Notes under the pieces: generated by a model
Told to the model about the DNA's origin: nothing
Seen by the model: only the letters and a program-made list of their open reading frames with translations
Database searches by the model: none
Part shown: piece after piece, positions 23,448 to 35,635 of the stretch
Position numbering within the stretch: position 1 is the first letter of the stretch
Layout: each line of letters begins with the position of its first letter
Source: Cladorhizidae sp. MBARI D1340-BT2
Taxonomy: Eukaryota; Porifera; Demospongiae; Poecilosclerida; Cladorhizidae
DNA length: 64,000 nt
Assembly (NCBI GenBank): GCA_028752905.1
Contig: JAQNBH010000006.1
Coordinates: 25,533,811 to 25,597,810 of the forward strand
Reading direction: 5' to 3'
Program-made: the position numbers and the translations under genes

Positions 23448-24210
23448 CTATATCAAGTCCTATCACGAAAAGTGTGTCTTTTGGTTATTGTATACATCTA
23501 TAATCAGTGAGTTGACAGTTACATCATAAAAAATATGCATACACTCAGCATACATGTTGTTAAATGGAGCTGCTTACTATCAGTACCTGCTGGAAAAGAA
23601 GTACTTAATTATAAAAACTAATTGTAATACAAGTGAAGAGTTAAAGAAATACTTAAGGGAGAGGAGCACCAGAAATAGATATCGTAAAAAAAGGTATTAG
23701 GTTGTACAGTTCATGAAATTATTTCTCTCTAACTGTTTTATCTTTTACATCCTGTTCTGCATACTGAGTTAATTTTTCCATCCTTGGTAAGTCACTACAG
23801 ATCGTTCTAGATTTTGGGATCCTTTAGCTATAGTAGAGTAATTTCTTCGCAGTTGCATTTGTGATGGTTAGGCATTTGTAAAAGCAAGCTGTTCACACAC
23901 AAAAATAAGCTGGTTCCTACATATTTGGAGCTGGTTAGTGACCTGCTGTCCACACTGGCATAAGAATTGTTCCCTGGTAAGCCACAATAGTGGACTCACA
24001 CATGTTTGTTCATATGCCAATCAGGCGCTACTGTTTTTGCTGTCTTGAACATGTCAGGAGAGAACAGTAAAGTTGAGCAGTAGCATCTGGATAAGCTGAT
24101 GAGATGCCAGGAGGTAGCATATACATAGCCAAGTATACTGCTGAGACCATAGCTTTTTATGCTAGAATTGTTTGTTACACAGACTGTCTCGACAATCAAC
24201 TTAAATTTAC

Positions 24211-24302
24211 CCACTCAACATTCTGGCTAATGCTCTAGCCTTCATCAGGAACAATGAGATGCTAAGACTCATACGAATCTTAGCATCTTATTATTCCTGA
24301 TT
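24211..24302 (-). ncRNA. Possible decayed hammerhead-ribozyme-like site plus hairpin
   Basis: On the minus strand, ATGAGTC is followed by CTGATGA (the conserved hammerhead core), then a short stem-loop GGCTA..TAGCC. The closing GAAAC is not intact here (AGAATG). Overlapping it is a 23-bp inverted repeat with a 10-base loop (24245-24300: 'tcaggaacaatgagatgcta' against 'tagcatcttattattcctga'). The sister site at 54282-54330 is better preserved. Confidence 0.25.
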
Positions 24303-24737
24303 GAGGTTAGAAGGAATTTCAAATGAGCAAATTTAAGTTAATAATCTAGAAAGTTATATCTACAATGTCAACTGAGAATACTTTGAAAGCTACAATAGTT
24401 TTCGATTTAATTGATCATACATTGATATCTATACTGAATGGAATTTGAATTAGTTCTGAGACCATTCCAGTTGCAAGATATGGTCCTCCTCACTTCCCTC
24501 TATGTAACCAGTTATTTTGTAAATTAATGTCACAGTTGACATTTCACTGTAAACCTTATCGTCTCTCATCACATGAAAAAGGGGAGAGTTTGAGAGAAGC
24601 ATTTTTGGTGAACAACAATACACAAATTCCAAAATGAATGTTTGTAAATATTGTTGACCAATGCTGAGGAGAGTTGTCTAGAAACAAATCTCACCAATGA
24701 TGAACTTTCATACAGCAAGTTAATATATAAGTAAAAC

Positions 24738-25157
24738 ATGGATGAACACAATGTAATAGTACAAAATACTACGAGTAATATCTATATCTCTATGGATAAT
24801 CAATTGGCTCTTTATGTGCATCTCCACTCTCTGCAGGAAAGCATTAAACTGCTCCAGGAAAGTCATAGCTCGGCAACTATTATAGCTATCAAGCAAGGTA
24901 GACTCAGAATTGACATCTCTTTACAATGCTTTCACTGCTCTAAGATCTCAACTAAGCTTGGATGTATGCATGGATTTCTTTTCCTTGATATTAACTGCTT
25001 TCACCTTCAGAATTATGCATTGCATGTCCTGAAGCTCGATCACAATCTTTCAAGCCTTGTTGACCAATTCTCCACTGTTGTTGGATGTCACTGTTATGCC
25101 AGCTCTAAACTCTGGTTGATTTGCCTCTCATGTTTTATTTCACCAAAAGTTGTTTAG
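24738..25157 (+). other. Open reading frame of 139 codons, unknown
   Basis: One of the longer open frames without a recognised domain. It has a helical stretch (S-L-Q-E-S-I-K-L-L-Q-E-S-H) and several cysteines. The opposite strand, allowing three stops, could read as a decayed coiled coil, so this ORF may be an antisense shadow. Confidence 0.15.
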
Positions 25158-25159
25158 TA

Positions 25160-26390
25160 TACATGTCGTTAACATCCATATGGTCGATTATGAAGTGCCG
25201 CTCTTGAAATAAATATCAGCTTATGAGCATGTGTAATAAGCTTCAACATTAGGGTAATGTGTTTCACAGAACATTGCAGCAGGAGTTTTACTAGCATAAC
25301 CAGGCCTGTTTATAGCTGCAAATATCTGTAGCTGTCCACAATTTCCTAACGAGTATCTTGCTGCTCTTACGTTAGTTAGCTTCCAAACATCATAACCACA
25401 ATGGAGAAACCCTTAAGGCATGGTCAGATATGTTGAATATGTGCACAGCAATACAGGATATTTTTTGGGGGTAATTTTATTCCCAAGAGCATATCCTCAC
25501 TCTATACCATATGGCAAGTGAGGTGATGAGAATGTAGAGCAAATATTTAACTATTATGGCTATACTACTTTAAATTTATTCTAGTGCATGCAAACCCAAA
25601 TACTTCAGAGTTAGGGCAACTCAAGACTTCTCAAGTTTGAGGGATCTTGTGGGAAAGTCTAAAACTTCCATTTGGTTCTCGTCTCACAAATGCCCAGACA
25701 TAAGAAAAGATCTAACTTTTTTTCGTGAGAACCATCACAGAAAGTAACATTAATAATCTCCTGCAAATTATGAATTTTGCGTCAAAATTATTCTTCTACC
25801 ATCCTTCTTTGAGTCCATGCAGCAACTTCCACTCTCTGCAATGTTTACTAACATAACACTTATTAGCTTTCTCTGTCACCAATCATGTCGCTGCCCATAT
25901 CCATGGCAACCAATCATAGACCTAGGATTGCCTCATGTGTATGGTTAGGTATACGACCAAACAAACCAAAGTTTGGTGACAATATCATTAAACTTGCTCT
26001 GCAACCTGAGTTCTCCACAACTTTTGGGCTTACGATGGATTTTTCTCTATGGTAATGTTGATGACTGATATTAGACTGCTGCTATGAAGTAACATGCTTT
26101 GCACTTCAATAGGTCAACATCCCTAGTCCAATGTGGAGGGATGTCATATAACATTCACTAGTCCGGCATGTTCTAGTCTAAGCAGAGAGTATGGCCAGAC
26201 CTATTCAAAAGACAAAAAGAGTTTTCCTTAATATCAATGTTGAGCTCAAGATCTGTGATATTATGAAGAACTGGATAAATTTAGCTTGAGTGGCAGTGGA
26301 ATGCAGTATAGGAGAGTGGATTGCCAATGATTTTATGTGGAGCTAAAAATAGCTGAAGGTCTTCCACACTGAAGTTCAGTTATCGATGAT
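25160..26390. other. No gene recognised; may hold the decayed 5' part of the DIRS-like element
   Basis: No open frame with a known domain. The RT fingers and palm expected upstream of the RNase H at 26.4 kb were searched for and not convincingly found. Confidence 0.35.
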
Positions 26391-26394
26391 TTTC

Positions 26395-28860
26395 AATTAT
26401 TAGAACTCCATTTGTTGGAATAATTGGGTGGCTACAATACGTATGCAGCTTAATAAAATCAGGCAGATCATTCCTGAGAAGAAACTGACCTGCCAGCATT
26501 AGCTAGAGAGCTCCATTATAGCACCAGGATCAGAATGAGTTTCTGTCAGCTTTTATGGTGGGCCTGCATTGTCCAAGCATAGAATAGGGGGAGGATTGGT
26601 GTTGGGAAGTGATCTTAATTCCAATGCCCCACGATGATGGGGATGTGGAATATTCTTGTCATGAGGGCAATGGTATTAAGATAAACTACCACAAGCATAG
26701 AAAATCCCTCACATCATGGTGAAGGAACTGTTTCCATTAGTGATTGGGCAAGCTTTATGGGAAAAAATAGTGGTGGGCATAAGCAGCTAAATACTGGTGT
26801 AGCAGTGTTGTATTGGTGGCCATCCTGATATTAGGTGGTAGAAAGGTTGTCAATGTGATGAACCTCATGAAAAGCCTGTTCTTCTTTTGCTCTAATATAA
26901 TCTGCTAATTATAAGCCAGCACATCCCTGGGAGTGAGAATAGAGCAGTGGATAATCTGTCCCAAAATGATGTAACATATTTCTGTGCCCGGTCCCTTCAG
27001 CCATCAGAGAACCTGATGTCATCTCACAAGAACTGTAAGTAACTCTAGTATCTAGCTGGCCGAACTGGGCTAAAGAGAGGTGAAGAAACTTATTGATTAG
27101 GAATGGCCAAGGTCACATACTGCAGTAGTCCGTAAAAATACCAGGAATTTTATATTGCAGGGGGGCTTCAGGCAGTTCAGCAACAGAGACGGGGTGCCGT
27201 GCAGCTTCATGTCATAGATTGCTGGGTCAGGGTTAAACCATCATATCATCAAGTATACTTGTCAGCAATCTGATTTCTCTACATCGCTGATGGCAAGAAA
27301 GACCACTTGGAGCTTGCCCATCAACATCTACAATACAGTCTGCAGGGAATCAAATGGTTGGAAGCATACCAAGGTTGGGAGAAATGACAGAAATTGCTCC
27401 TGATATTCTTATAAAGCTGAAAGGAGGTGGGGGGCCCACTCATACCATTGTACATCACACATTGGGATGCATGCTGCTTTAATCTCTGTTGCTTTCCAAG
27501 ATCAGGAGAAATGAAATGACAGTCTATCAGAAGCCTCTATGAACCAAAATGCCACTTGTCTTGCTCAACTATTGCAGTGGGGCATCCGTCCTGCCAGGAC
27601 ATCATAAGAATGACTATTACAGTCGAAGATAGACTATTTTCATCACGGAATCCAGCTCTTCATCGGGAAGAAAAAGTCAGATATCTGTCCAGTCAGGACT
27701 CTGCTTAACCTCTGGGTAAAAAAAGGCCCACTCTCTGTGTTTCGAGACAGCACATATCTGACAATTCAATGGTTAGTGGTTGCATGACGGTCCCCAGCCA
27801 AGGCCGGGTTAGATGCATCTGGGTACTGTAGACCCAAATGCATTCAACGTATTGGGATCTACACTACAGTTCGGATAAGGGAAAACTTTGGATATATGAA
27901 AAGCAAGCAAGTCATTATAAACTTGACTCGGGTGTTTGAATAATTGCTAATATCATTAGCGATTTTAGTCTGCAGGGCCATGGAATGTGAGCAGCTTACT
28001 TCCTGAAGGAGAAGCAGCTATATCCTCAGTAGCAGCCATGCTGTCTTATACACATATTCATTCATTTACAGTATTTTTGTGTATATTTTATACGAGCAAT
28101 TGTTGTTGATTACTACATCCTGTACAATAACACTATTTACTAAAATGAGATGCAAGAGTTCTTTGCTTCATGCCTCTTTGTGCATGCCAGATGTCTCACT
28201 CCTTTAACAACCACCAGTGCTGTCTCGGAGGATTCAGAATTGCCTGCAACACTTGGTGGTCTATCTCATCATGCCAGTTTGCCTCTAGCAAATGGTGTGC
28301 TTCTGATACTCCTTCATGTAACTTTTCATGGAATTCCACTGAGACTGGATGCCTTGTCCCCTTTTCTGAATGAAATAGAAATATAGAGTGCTTCCAAGCT
28401 GGTCGTCTTTAGCAAGGCTCATGACATGACTTGAACTCTCCACTGACTATAAATGGTGCTGCTAACTGTCGAAGTTTGGTTTCATTGTTCATGATCTCGG
28501 TTATCGTTGCATTTCTACTGCCATACTCTTGTGAGAGTCTCAATTGGTTCCTTAAAATATCTTGCCAAGCACAGCCAACTAAGACTCATTAGATAAAACT
28601 GTGCTCTTCCTTTTTCAGGCTTAGCGAACTGATTTGACTTTCACCTGCAAATCTCTAGCCCTCCCTAATGAAATCTCCCATTGATGATCATTACCATGCA
28701 ACTGAGTTTGAATAATCCGACGTTCTGATACGTGAAAGTCTACTGTGCCACAGCTTCAGCATAGGGGCAGCCACAAGTCACAAAGAAGAGCATGGAAGAT
28801 TCAGTGATCTAGAAACCTGGAGTTTGCAGGAGCTTGGCATACATAGAGAACATTTATACC
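26395..28860 (+). pseudogene. DIRS/Ngaro-like retrotransposon: RT end, RNase H, tyrosine recombinase
   Basis: Near 26400-26490 one frame reads G-W-L-Q-Y-V-C-S-L-I-K-S-G-R-S-F-L-R-R, the RT/RNase H junction of DIRS-type elements. Then come K-E-L-F-P-L-V-I-G-Q-A-L-W-G (about 26725) and H-I-P-G-S-E-N-R-A-V-D-N-L-S (about 26910), in shifted frames. A tyrosine recombinase follows: Y-L-S-A-I and L-Q-G-I-K-W (27250-27355), R-S-G-E with the catalytic Arg (near 27500), G-K-K-K-S-D-I-C-P-V (near 27675). Finally H-S-F-S-I-G-A-A-T at about 28750, where the usual H-x-x-R has Ser in place of Arg. About 0.9 kb of foreign sequence separates the last two parts. Many stops; the element is dead. Confidence 0.7.
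27780..28710. mobile_element. Insertion of about 0.9 kb inside the tyrosine recombinase
   Basis: The recombinase is collinear to about 27775 and resumes at about 28715, although relatives have only about 110 bp between those motifs. The insert has no recognised product (short ORF at 28150-28386). Terminal repeats and a target duplication were looked for and not seen, so the type is open. Confidence 0.4.
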
Positions 28861-28934
28861 CTAAGAGAACAGCTAGCCAGTTACTCCAGGTTGCCAGTGT
28901 CATAAAGTACCGTAATTACATTTCAATATGAACT

Positions 28935-29540
28935 ATGGGTACAATAGCTAATGATGGGGAATGGTGTGCAACAGTGATTGGTGGAAAGGAATGGAGGCAA
29001 TATGTTGCTTTACTGGTTGGGCCAGATGCTGGGCCTCACAGCACCTCTAACTGTATTAGCACTTTGTTAATGAGGGGTTTGGTTTCTGATCCATCAGCCT
29101 GGCAAGTCCTACATGGCCCTGGCAGTTGAGGCACTAGCAAGAGGTAGGTAGAGTTATAACATCAAGAAAGAACACAAGTATTTACAGATATATTCGGTTG
29201 ATATGTTCTTTTTACTCATAACTTTCCTAATATTGCCCATTGGCATCCTTAATAACTCTTAGAATGCGAAGGGAGTTACCCAGGTAATTTCTCCTGCACG
29301 CGGACACTGTTTATTGGAATCACCTGTTTTTTAAAATTACATGATCTTTTTATTATAATTTTTTTTTGTTGTCTGTGGCTCGTTGAGGTGAGTGTTCATT
29401 GATATTCAGACTATCTCCTAACTTTCTACCTAACACGAGGCTAGAAGAATCTTTAGAGATGTCAAGACAAGTGAAGCTAGACTCCAAGTAAGATTATTAT
29501 GTGGATGAGCTAACAACTAGTTTGTCACATAGTGTGCTCG
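28935..29540. other. No gene recognised
   Basis: A 64-codon ORF (28935-29129) reads M-G-T-I-A-N-D-G-E-W-C-A and has no known domain. The remainder is AT-rich and leads into the GCTAGC-rich array. Confidence 0.4.
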
Positions 29541-30240
29541 AAGTTAGTTTTAGCTAGATCATTTTTATAGCTAGCTAGCTAGTTGTATATAGGCTTTTTA
29601 GGTAGCGCTCAAGGTAGCTAGCTGTAGGTCATCTTATAGCTAGCGCTCGAAGTAGACAGTTGTAGATCATATTTATATAGCTTAGCTAATTAGTAAAGTA
29701 AATAATTGTAGGTCATCTTTGGATAGCAAAGTTTCTAGCTCTCGAGGTATAGTAGTTTAGGCCATCTTTATATCTAACTAGCGCTTGAAGTGTATAGGCA
29801 GTTTTAGCTGATCTTTATAGCTAGCAAATTAGAAGTTGGCAGTTTTAGATTATCATTATAGCTAAGCTAGCGCTTTAAGTGTCTAGGCAGTTTTAGCTGA
29901 TCTTTAAATAGCTAGCAAATTAGCTAGCGCTTGAAGTTGGATTTAGATGATCATTATAGCTAGCAAATTAGCTAGCGCTTGAACTGTACAAGCAGTTTTA
30001 GCTGATCTTTATAGCTAGCAAATGAGCTAGTGCTTGAAGTTGGCAGTTTCAGATGATCATTATAGCTAGTGATTGAAGTTGGTAGTTTTAGATGATCATT
30101 ATAGCTAGCAAATTAGCTAGCGCTTGAAGAAGGCAGTTGTAGCTGATATATATATTATAGCCAGCAATAGCTAGCGCTGGAGGTAGCTAGTAGACTGCCA
30201 AGCAAACCATGGTATTCTATAGCCAGTGCTAGTATATATT
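29540..30240. repeat. GCTAGC-rich minisatellite, about 51-bp unit
   Basis: Units combine 'atagctagcaaattagctag', 'cgcttgaagttggcagtttt' and 'agatgatcatt'. Copies vary and become shorter towards both ends. The palindromes GCTAGC and TGATCA recur in each unit. Confidence 0.85.
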
Positions 30241-30429
30241 TCAGCTCAGCTAGCTTTGGGATGATCTAGCAACAATGCATTTATATTACATCTCCACTAT
30301 AAATATTATTCATAGTCATAGTTGTTTGCATACATAGGATTGGTAAAAGTTGTGCTACTGGAAGAAAAAACAATCAAGAAAAAGTGAAGGAAAAAAAGGA
30401 AAAAAAAGAGTTATGATGTGGATGGTAAG

Positions 30430-32310
30430 TGACACAGGACTAACTTTTGTGAGGTATAGTTCAAAGCCAGGTGTAATACATAAAGCTACTTTACAAATCT
30501 TACATCTAAATAAAGTTCTGACTTTCTTTTTTGCTGCTGCACAGGTAGCAAGCACACAGGGACCTTTTGCCATTGCTATTTGGGGGAAGGTAGTGCCTTC
30601 CTGTAAGTCTGGCTGGTTCAGCCACTGGATGATTGTGAAGGATGGACACTTCAAGCTGAGCTTCTGTCAGGCCTGCCTCCAGAAGAAATCCAACAGCAAC
30701 CTTCACTAAGAAGGACTGGTGTGTTACTCTTCGGCCAGTCGAAGGTCTCCCTTTATATATCATGTATGCATTTACCAATGCCAGGTTGAGGAGATGAAAA
30801 GCTGCCCGTTTCCACCATTTCTGTGTCCTATGTTGGAAGGTATAGTAACTCATCAGCTGATTGGATTTGTCAACCCCACCCATGTGACTATTGTACTTGA
30901 CAATGGCTGTTGGCTTTATGACCTCCTCCATGCCAGTTGCTGACAGCCTTGTCCTCTTCCTCTTTGCTATAATGCTATCATCGTGGATAGTACTCAGAAT
31001 GGTCACAGCTTTCTTGTCCATCCATTTCAAGGCAAGGACACCATTTGTACTAATATACTTGATGTCACCCTTTTTCATTTTGTCTTTGGCCTTGATACAT
31101 GCAGTTCCCCCCCTCCTGTTCACCCGAACTGCACCACATGCACCGAAGCCACTACTTTTTTAGGGTGAGGAACAAGTCTGGACTTGTGTACAAATGGTGT
31201 CCTTTATTCTCCATCCCTTCTACTAGCTTCATCACCATGTCATGTGTTGTTCTGTAGCGGAGAGGCTCTCATTTCTCTGGGAGACCCCCCAAAAAGAACA
31301 AGCACTGAAAAGAAAAAAAGTGGGAAGGAAAAAGGGGATAATGAAGAAGAGCAGGAAGGAAGTAAAAAAAGAAAGAAAAAAGTGGGGGGGGGGGGGGGAA
31401 AGACTATGAGTGAATTATATTTATTATATATAATATTATAGTACTTTTCTACATGGCTATTTTGTGTGTATATATATATACAGTTTCCTCACCAGTATAG
31501 AGCTTCCAAATGTACATATATCCACTGGAGCCGTCTGCCAGGACATAGGCTTTCATGCCCCACTTGATAGCGATAAACCACAGCCATCCCTTGAAGCCTA
31601 TCATTGATTCATTGACTGATATTTCTCTCCCCAGCTGGTAAAAGGTTTTGAATTTATCTAGTAAATGCTCCATAAGTGGCCGTATTTTGAACAGGGCATC
31701 ATATCCTGGCCGACCCCTAGGTACATCTTCTCTCCATCATTTAGGTGAAAGAAGCGCGAGACAAAATCGGTCTCCCGCCATGATAGAGGAGAAGCATGAC
31801 CTGGTGAAGGGCCATTTCTTGCACCAATAGTCCTCAATCCGATGCTTATTATCCGTGCTCATGGCAATAAAGGGCAAGAAACTTCACCATTTCACTGACT
31901 GAGCACCTTTTCCACTCTCTGACTCTTGATCGAAGAGGTAAGTCTTTATTTCCAGCCATGAATTGCTCAGCATACAACATTTTTTCGTTCACAACTCTCC
32001 TCAGGATATTGTCGTCCATAAAAAGCTGAGCAAACTCCAAAGGCTCTTTTCCTTCCATATCAACAGTGCACCCAGATGCCTGGCTAAAGGAGATGGAAGA
32101 ACTGGAACAAGAAGTACTGGCACCAGAACTGCTACCACTTTAGCTACACACACCACCAACTACGCCATCACTAACACTATCAGCTACCTCACAAACTCCA
32201 ACATCCTCATCATCCTCACTATAATTCTTCACTATGAAGCCATCAAAATCATCATCAATCTCATCATCCAACATACACAGCACTTTATCTGTATCACAAT
32301 ATTTAGCCAT
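30430..32310 (-). pseudogene. piggyBac transposase (DDE_Tnp_1_7 family), decayed
   Basis: Reads from an acidic N-terminus (M-A-K-Y-C-D-T-D, 32310) through F-A-Q-L-F-M-D-D-N-I-L (about 32030), I-E-D-Y-W-C-K-K-W (about 31830) and E-I-S-V-N-E-S-M-I-G-F-K-G (about 31600). Then K-W-G-M-K-A-Y-V-L, Y-T-S-P-D-L-F (about 31180), M-G-G-V-D-K-S-N-Q-L-M (about 30825) and a C-terminal cysteine region (C-K-I-C-K-V-A-L-C, about 30495). The first catalytic Asp (usually D-E-x-M) is Asn, and the D-N before Y-T-S-P is missing; the Asp of G-G-V-D remains. 31270-31490 looks like an intron or insert with a pyrimidine tract. Several frameshifts. No TTAA-flanked ends were identified. Confidence 0.8.
31385..31399 (+). 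repeat. Poly-G tract inside a purine-rich stretch (31300-31400)
   Basis: On the transposase strand this is a long pyrimidine tract ending at TCTCCCAG, like an intron 3' end. Confidence 0.8.
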
Positions 32311-33595
32311 AGTTACGCCCCACAATATTTAATTAAACTTGCTATCTGTTGTAATCTAATATAGCCAAACTGTACAAAGCTCTTAACTAAATCAATAGCT
32401 CATCTATCTAAAGAACTTTGAGTACAGCCGTAAAGCAAGCAGCTGCTCAGTACCCACTTGTAAAGCATTGCATCTTCTGGGGACACTATAGTATTCCAAG
32501 TGTGAAATCAGGAGGACAATAATTCCACATGAAACATGCCAGGAAGCATCTTGGAATGTGATAGAAGCAACCTAGTAAATCACACAGGAGGCTGTTTACA
32601 AGATATATAGCTGATCCATAAATTTTTTTTTGGAAAATCATCCAATTTACTTTCCCTAATTGGTTATCTATCCAAGATCTACAAGTGTGCCAAGTAGAAG
32701 AGCCTGAGAAGCTGTCCTAGTAGGAATAAGGCTAGTTTAAGAAGCTTATAAGCAGGGGCGTATGCAGACTTTTGAAAAGGGGGGTTATGTATATATGTCG
32801 GATGTGGATCATGTGGCTGAAAGCCATGGTGAGGATATATAGTGCAAAAGGGAAATATATATGCCCCATCCAGCACAAATCGTGGAAACTCCTAAAATAT
32901 TTACAGAGATGATTTTTATTAAGCAACCTTCAAAAATATACAGACAAAATTACTGAAATAATAAGCTAACATTGAATTCTGCATGGATGTTGTTCTACGT
33001 AAAGTTTGCAACAGTATCGATCCATTCCAGTATTAATGCTAAGGCACTGAGTCTTTCCTCACTTGTTTAAACATCGAAGTGTGGAAGCAGATCGTCCACA
33101 AGTACGGGAACTGAGTGGGAGTGTAGCAAAAAGGTTCAAAAGGGACATTTGGAAGGGTTTTGAGGCAGCAGAGTTTAAGCGATTCACTCAGAGTTTGAGG
33201 ACGCTCATCTGGTTAAATTTGTAGCCACCTTGACTTCCAGCGATGAAACTCTTCATCAAGTATACTCACATTTGGTAGATATTCAGAATAGAAAGTAACA
33301 GCAGGTTCAATATTAACAAAGGATGAAGTAGTGGTATGGATGGGCAATAGGTATTGCAATGAAGCTACCTGGTTGGTATGCTTAGTAAATCTTGATGTAT
33401 AATGTGGTCAAGAAAAGGGATGACTACAGCCCATTTAAAATAATCCTCAACTGAATTAGTGGATTCAGACAATGTTGCTGTCGCTGAGTTGTGCGTGGCA
33501 TCGAAATAGTTATATTGGACTGAACTGCCCATCTAGAACAATGCCGAAAGATACGCTGTGAAAAATTATCAACATCTGCTCTCTCTCTTTTAAAT

Positions 33596-35150
33596 TCATT
33601 GCAACAGTCTTGTACTTATTGTCACTCCAGAGGTAAGGTCTTGGCACTTTCCTTGTAATTTAACAACAGCTTCTTTAATAGACCTAAAGAGAGTGACTAG
33701 GGAATACAAAAATGCAAAGGACTCCAATGTTTTCATGTATGCAAGAGCATTTTTCTTATCATCAGTAGTCCAACCATCTTTAAAGTTCAGAAATTCACTA
33801 TTTCCATAGAGTACTATCTCACACATTTCAATTAGAAAAGGATGATATAGACAGAAACGCTCCCAGCCATTGATGTTCTCTACCCATCGAGTAATGCAAA
33901 CGTTGATTATTGAAAACTTCTTTGTGCCAATCTGAGACCTCTTCTGAATGATTGCTTTAAGGAGTCCCTCTCTTTTAGCTGAATCCTTAATCCATAATGT
34001 GAAACCTTTTATCTGATCTACACAGTTCCTTATAGGTGGAACAGAACAGGAACTTATGATAGCCAGATTATGGAATGACTTGCACAATGGGTGTAGAATG
34101 CCTTGGGATGCTTCTCTCGAAGTAATGCCTGCACACCAGCTATTTCCCCACTCATCATTGAGGCCCCATCATACCCTTTCCCTCGCAAATCATTCAGTGA
34201 TAAGCCAAGCCCCTCCAAGGACTGTATAATGGTATTTGGTACACATCAGCTGCTCGGACTCTCTCAAGTTTTACAAATGAAACAAACTCTTAACTCTTCT
34301 CGAATGTCACCATGGCCATCAACAAAGTGAAGGAATATGTGCAGATGCTCTACATTGTGACATGAAACCTCATCAGCTAGAACGAAAAAATATTTTGCTT
34401 CTTTTATCTCAGATATTGTTTTGGCAAGAATCATATAATAGCCTATAATATTAATAATTACATTTTGAGTCCTTGGTGATAAGTGTGTTGCATTCTTTGC
34501 CTTGGTACAATAAAGATGCTCATATAAAATACTGTCTGTCCCCGCAAAACATTTTAGCATTGCTAAAAAGTTTCCAGGATTCTTTGACGATGCAACTTCC
34601 TCTAACTTTCCACGAAATGCAATACCCTGTTTGCCTAAAAAAAAATTGCTCAAACAATATTATTTGCCTCAGTATTGCCTTTTTTCACTAATTTCCTTTT
34701 GAACAGCAGTGCTTGTCATTACATCTACTCGTGATACTGGATTTTCAATTGTGCATCTGCTTGCTGCAAACAATCACGATGGTATTGAAGCTTTGCATGA
34801 TTACCCAAATTGCAACTCATCTTGATCCAGTTAGAAAAAGGCTTAATTACCAGGTAACCTTTATCTTTACGTTGGTTAGATGGAAGAAACAGAGCACAAG
34901 GCGGACAAAATACACCATCTACCTTAGAACTGTAGACTAGCCAAGGATATTTACTGAGCCACAATATGTTAAACTTTTGATGATAGCTATGTAATAAGGT
35001 GCCAGTAAGGACACTAAGCAATTGTACATCGTGGTGACATAAGAAAGAGTATCTAGCACCACTAGAAAGCTCATGTATTAAACAATCAGCATCATCAATA
35101 GAAGATAATAAACATACGATTCTGGTCCTTCGGCACTTCCACTTGAGCAT
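33596..35150 (-). pseudogene. hAT transposase (TTF-type finger + DUF4371-like), broken
   Basis: The N-terminal part (35150-34725) has a TTF-type zinc finger region: W-L-S-K-Y-P-W-L-V-Y-S, then V-F-C-P-P-C-A-L-F and L-G-N-H-A-K-L-Q-Y-H. The middle (34653-34264) reads G-N-F-L-A-M-L-K-C-F-A-G and T-Q-N-V-I-I-N-I-I-G, then F-F-V-L-A-D-E-V-S, the D-E of the RNase H-like core. The later part (34087-33596) reads C-I-T-R-W-V-E-N and L-E-S-F-A-F. This is the family of the ZMYM/P52rIPK-like transposases. At least two frameshifts, and no C-terminal dimerisation region was recognised. Confidence 0.75.
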
Positions 35151-35602
35151 TCATTAACTATAGGAACTTCATCTTCATGTCAGCTTTCCAGAGTGGTACT
35201 GATTTCAGAATGATCCAGATCAGACTGAGGTTCACTAGAATCTGAATAAATGTGATTGGTTTATCAAGTGTACAGGCTTCAAGCTAAATAGCTAGCAATA
35301 ATTTCTCTTATCTTCATCCTCAATGGCTGTTATTTTGAAAAATGACCTGGTGTCCATATTTTGTCGTTGGCTCTTGATGGCAGAGTTGTAGCTCATTAGT
35401 TCCACAACTACTATTAATGCTCACTACATGTGCAATGATTAGCTCATTAACCAGTCGAAGGACAAAGTCCAACCAACCAGACAGCCCCTCGGTGTGACCC
35501 GAGCACCCTGAGCAGATTGGTCTTATTTGCATGGGGGATTTGTGGGCTTTCTTTAGAAAGTACATTCGTTGGGTTCTCATTTTCCCCTCCACCATGGTCA
35601 AG

Positions 35603-35635
35603 GGCTAGGGCTAGGGCTAGGCCTAGCCCTAAGTT
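35603..35635. repeat. GGGCTAG telomere-like short array
   Basis: Four GGGCTA-type units followed by an inverted unit (GGCCTAGCCC), inside the right part of the hAT element. Confidence 0.7.
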
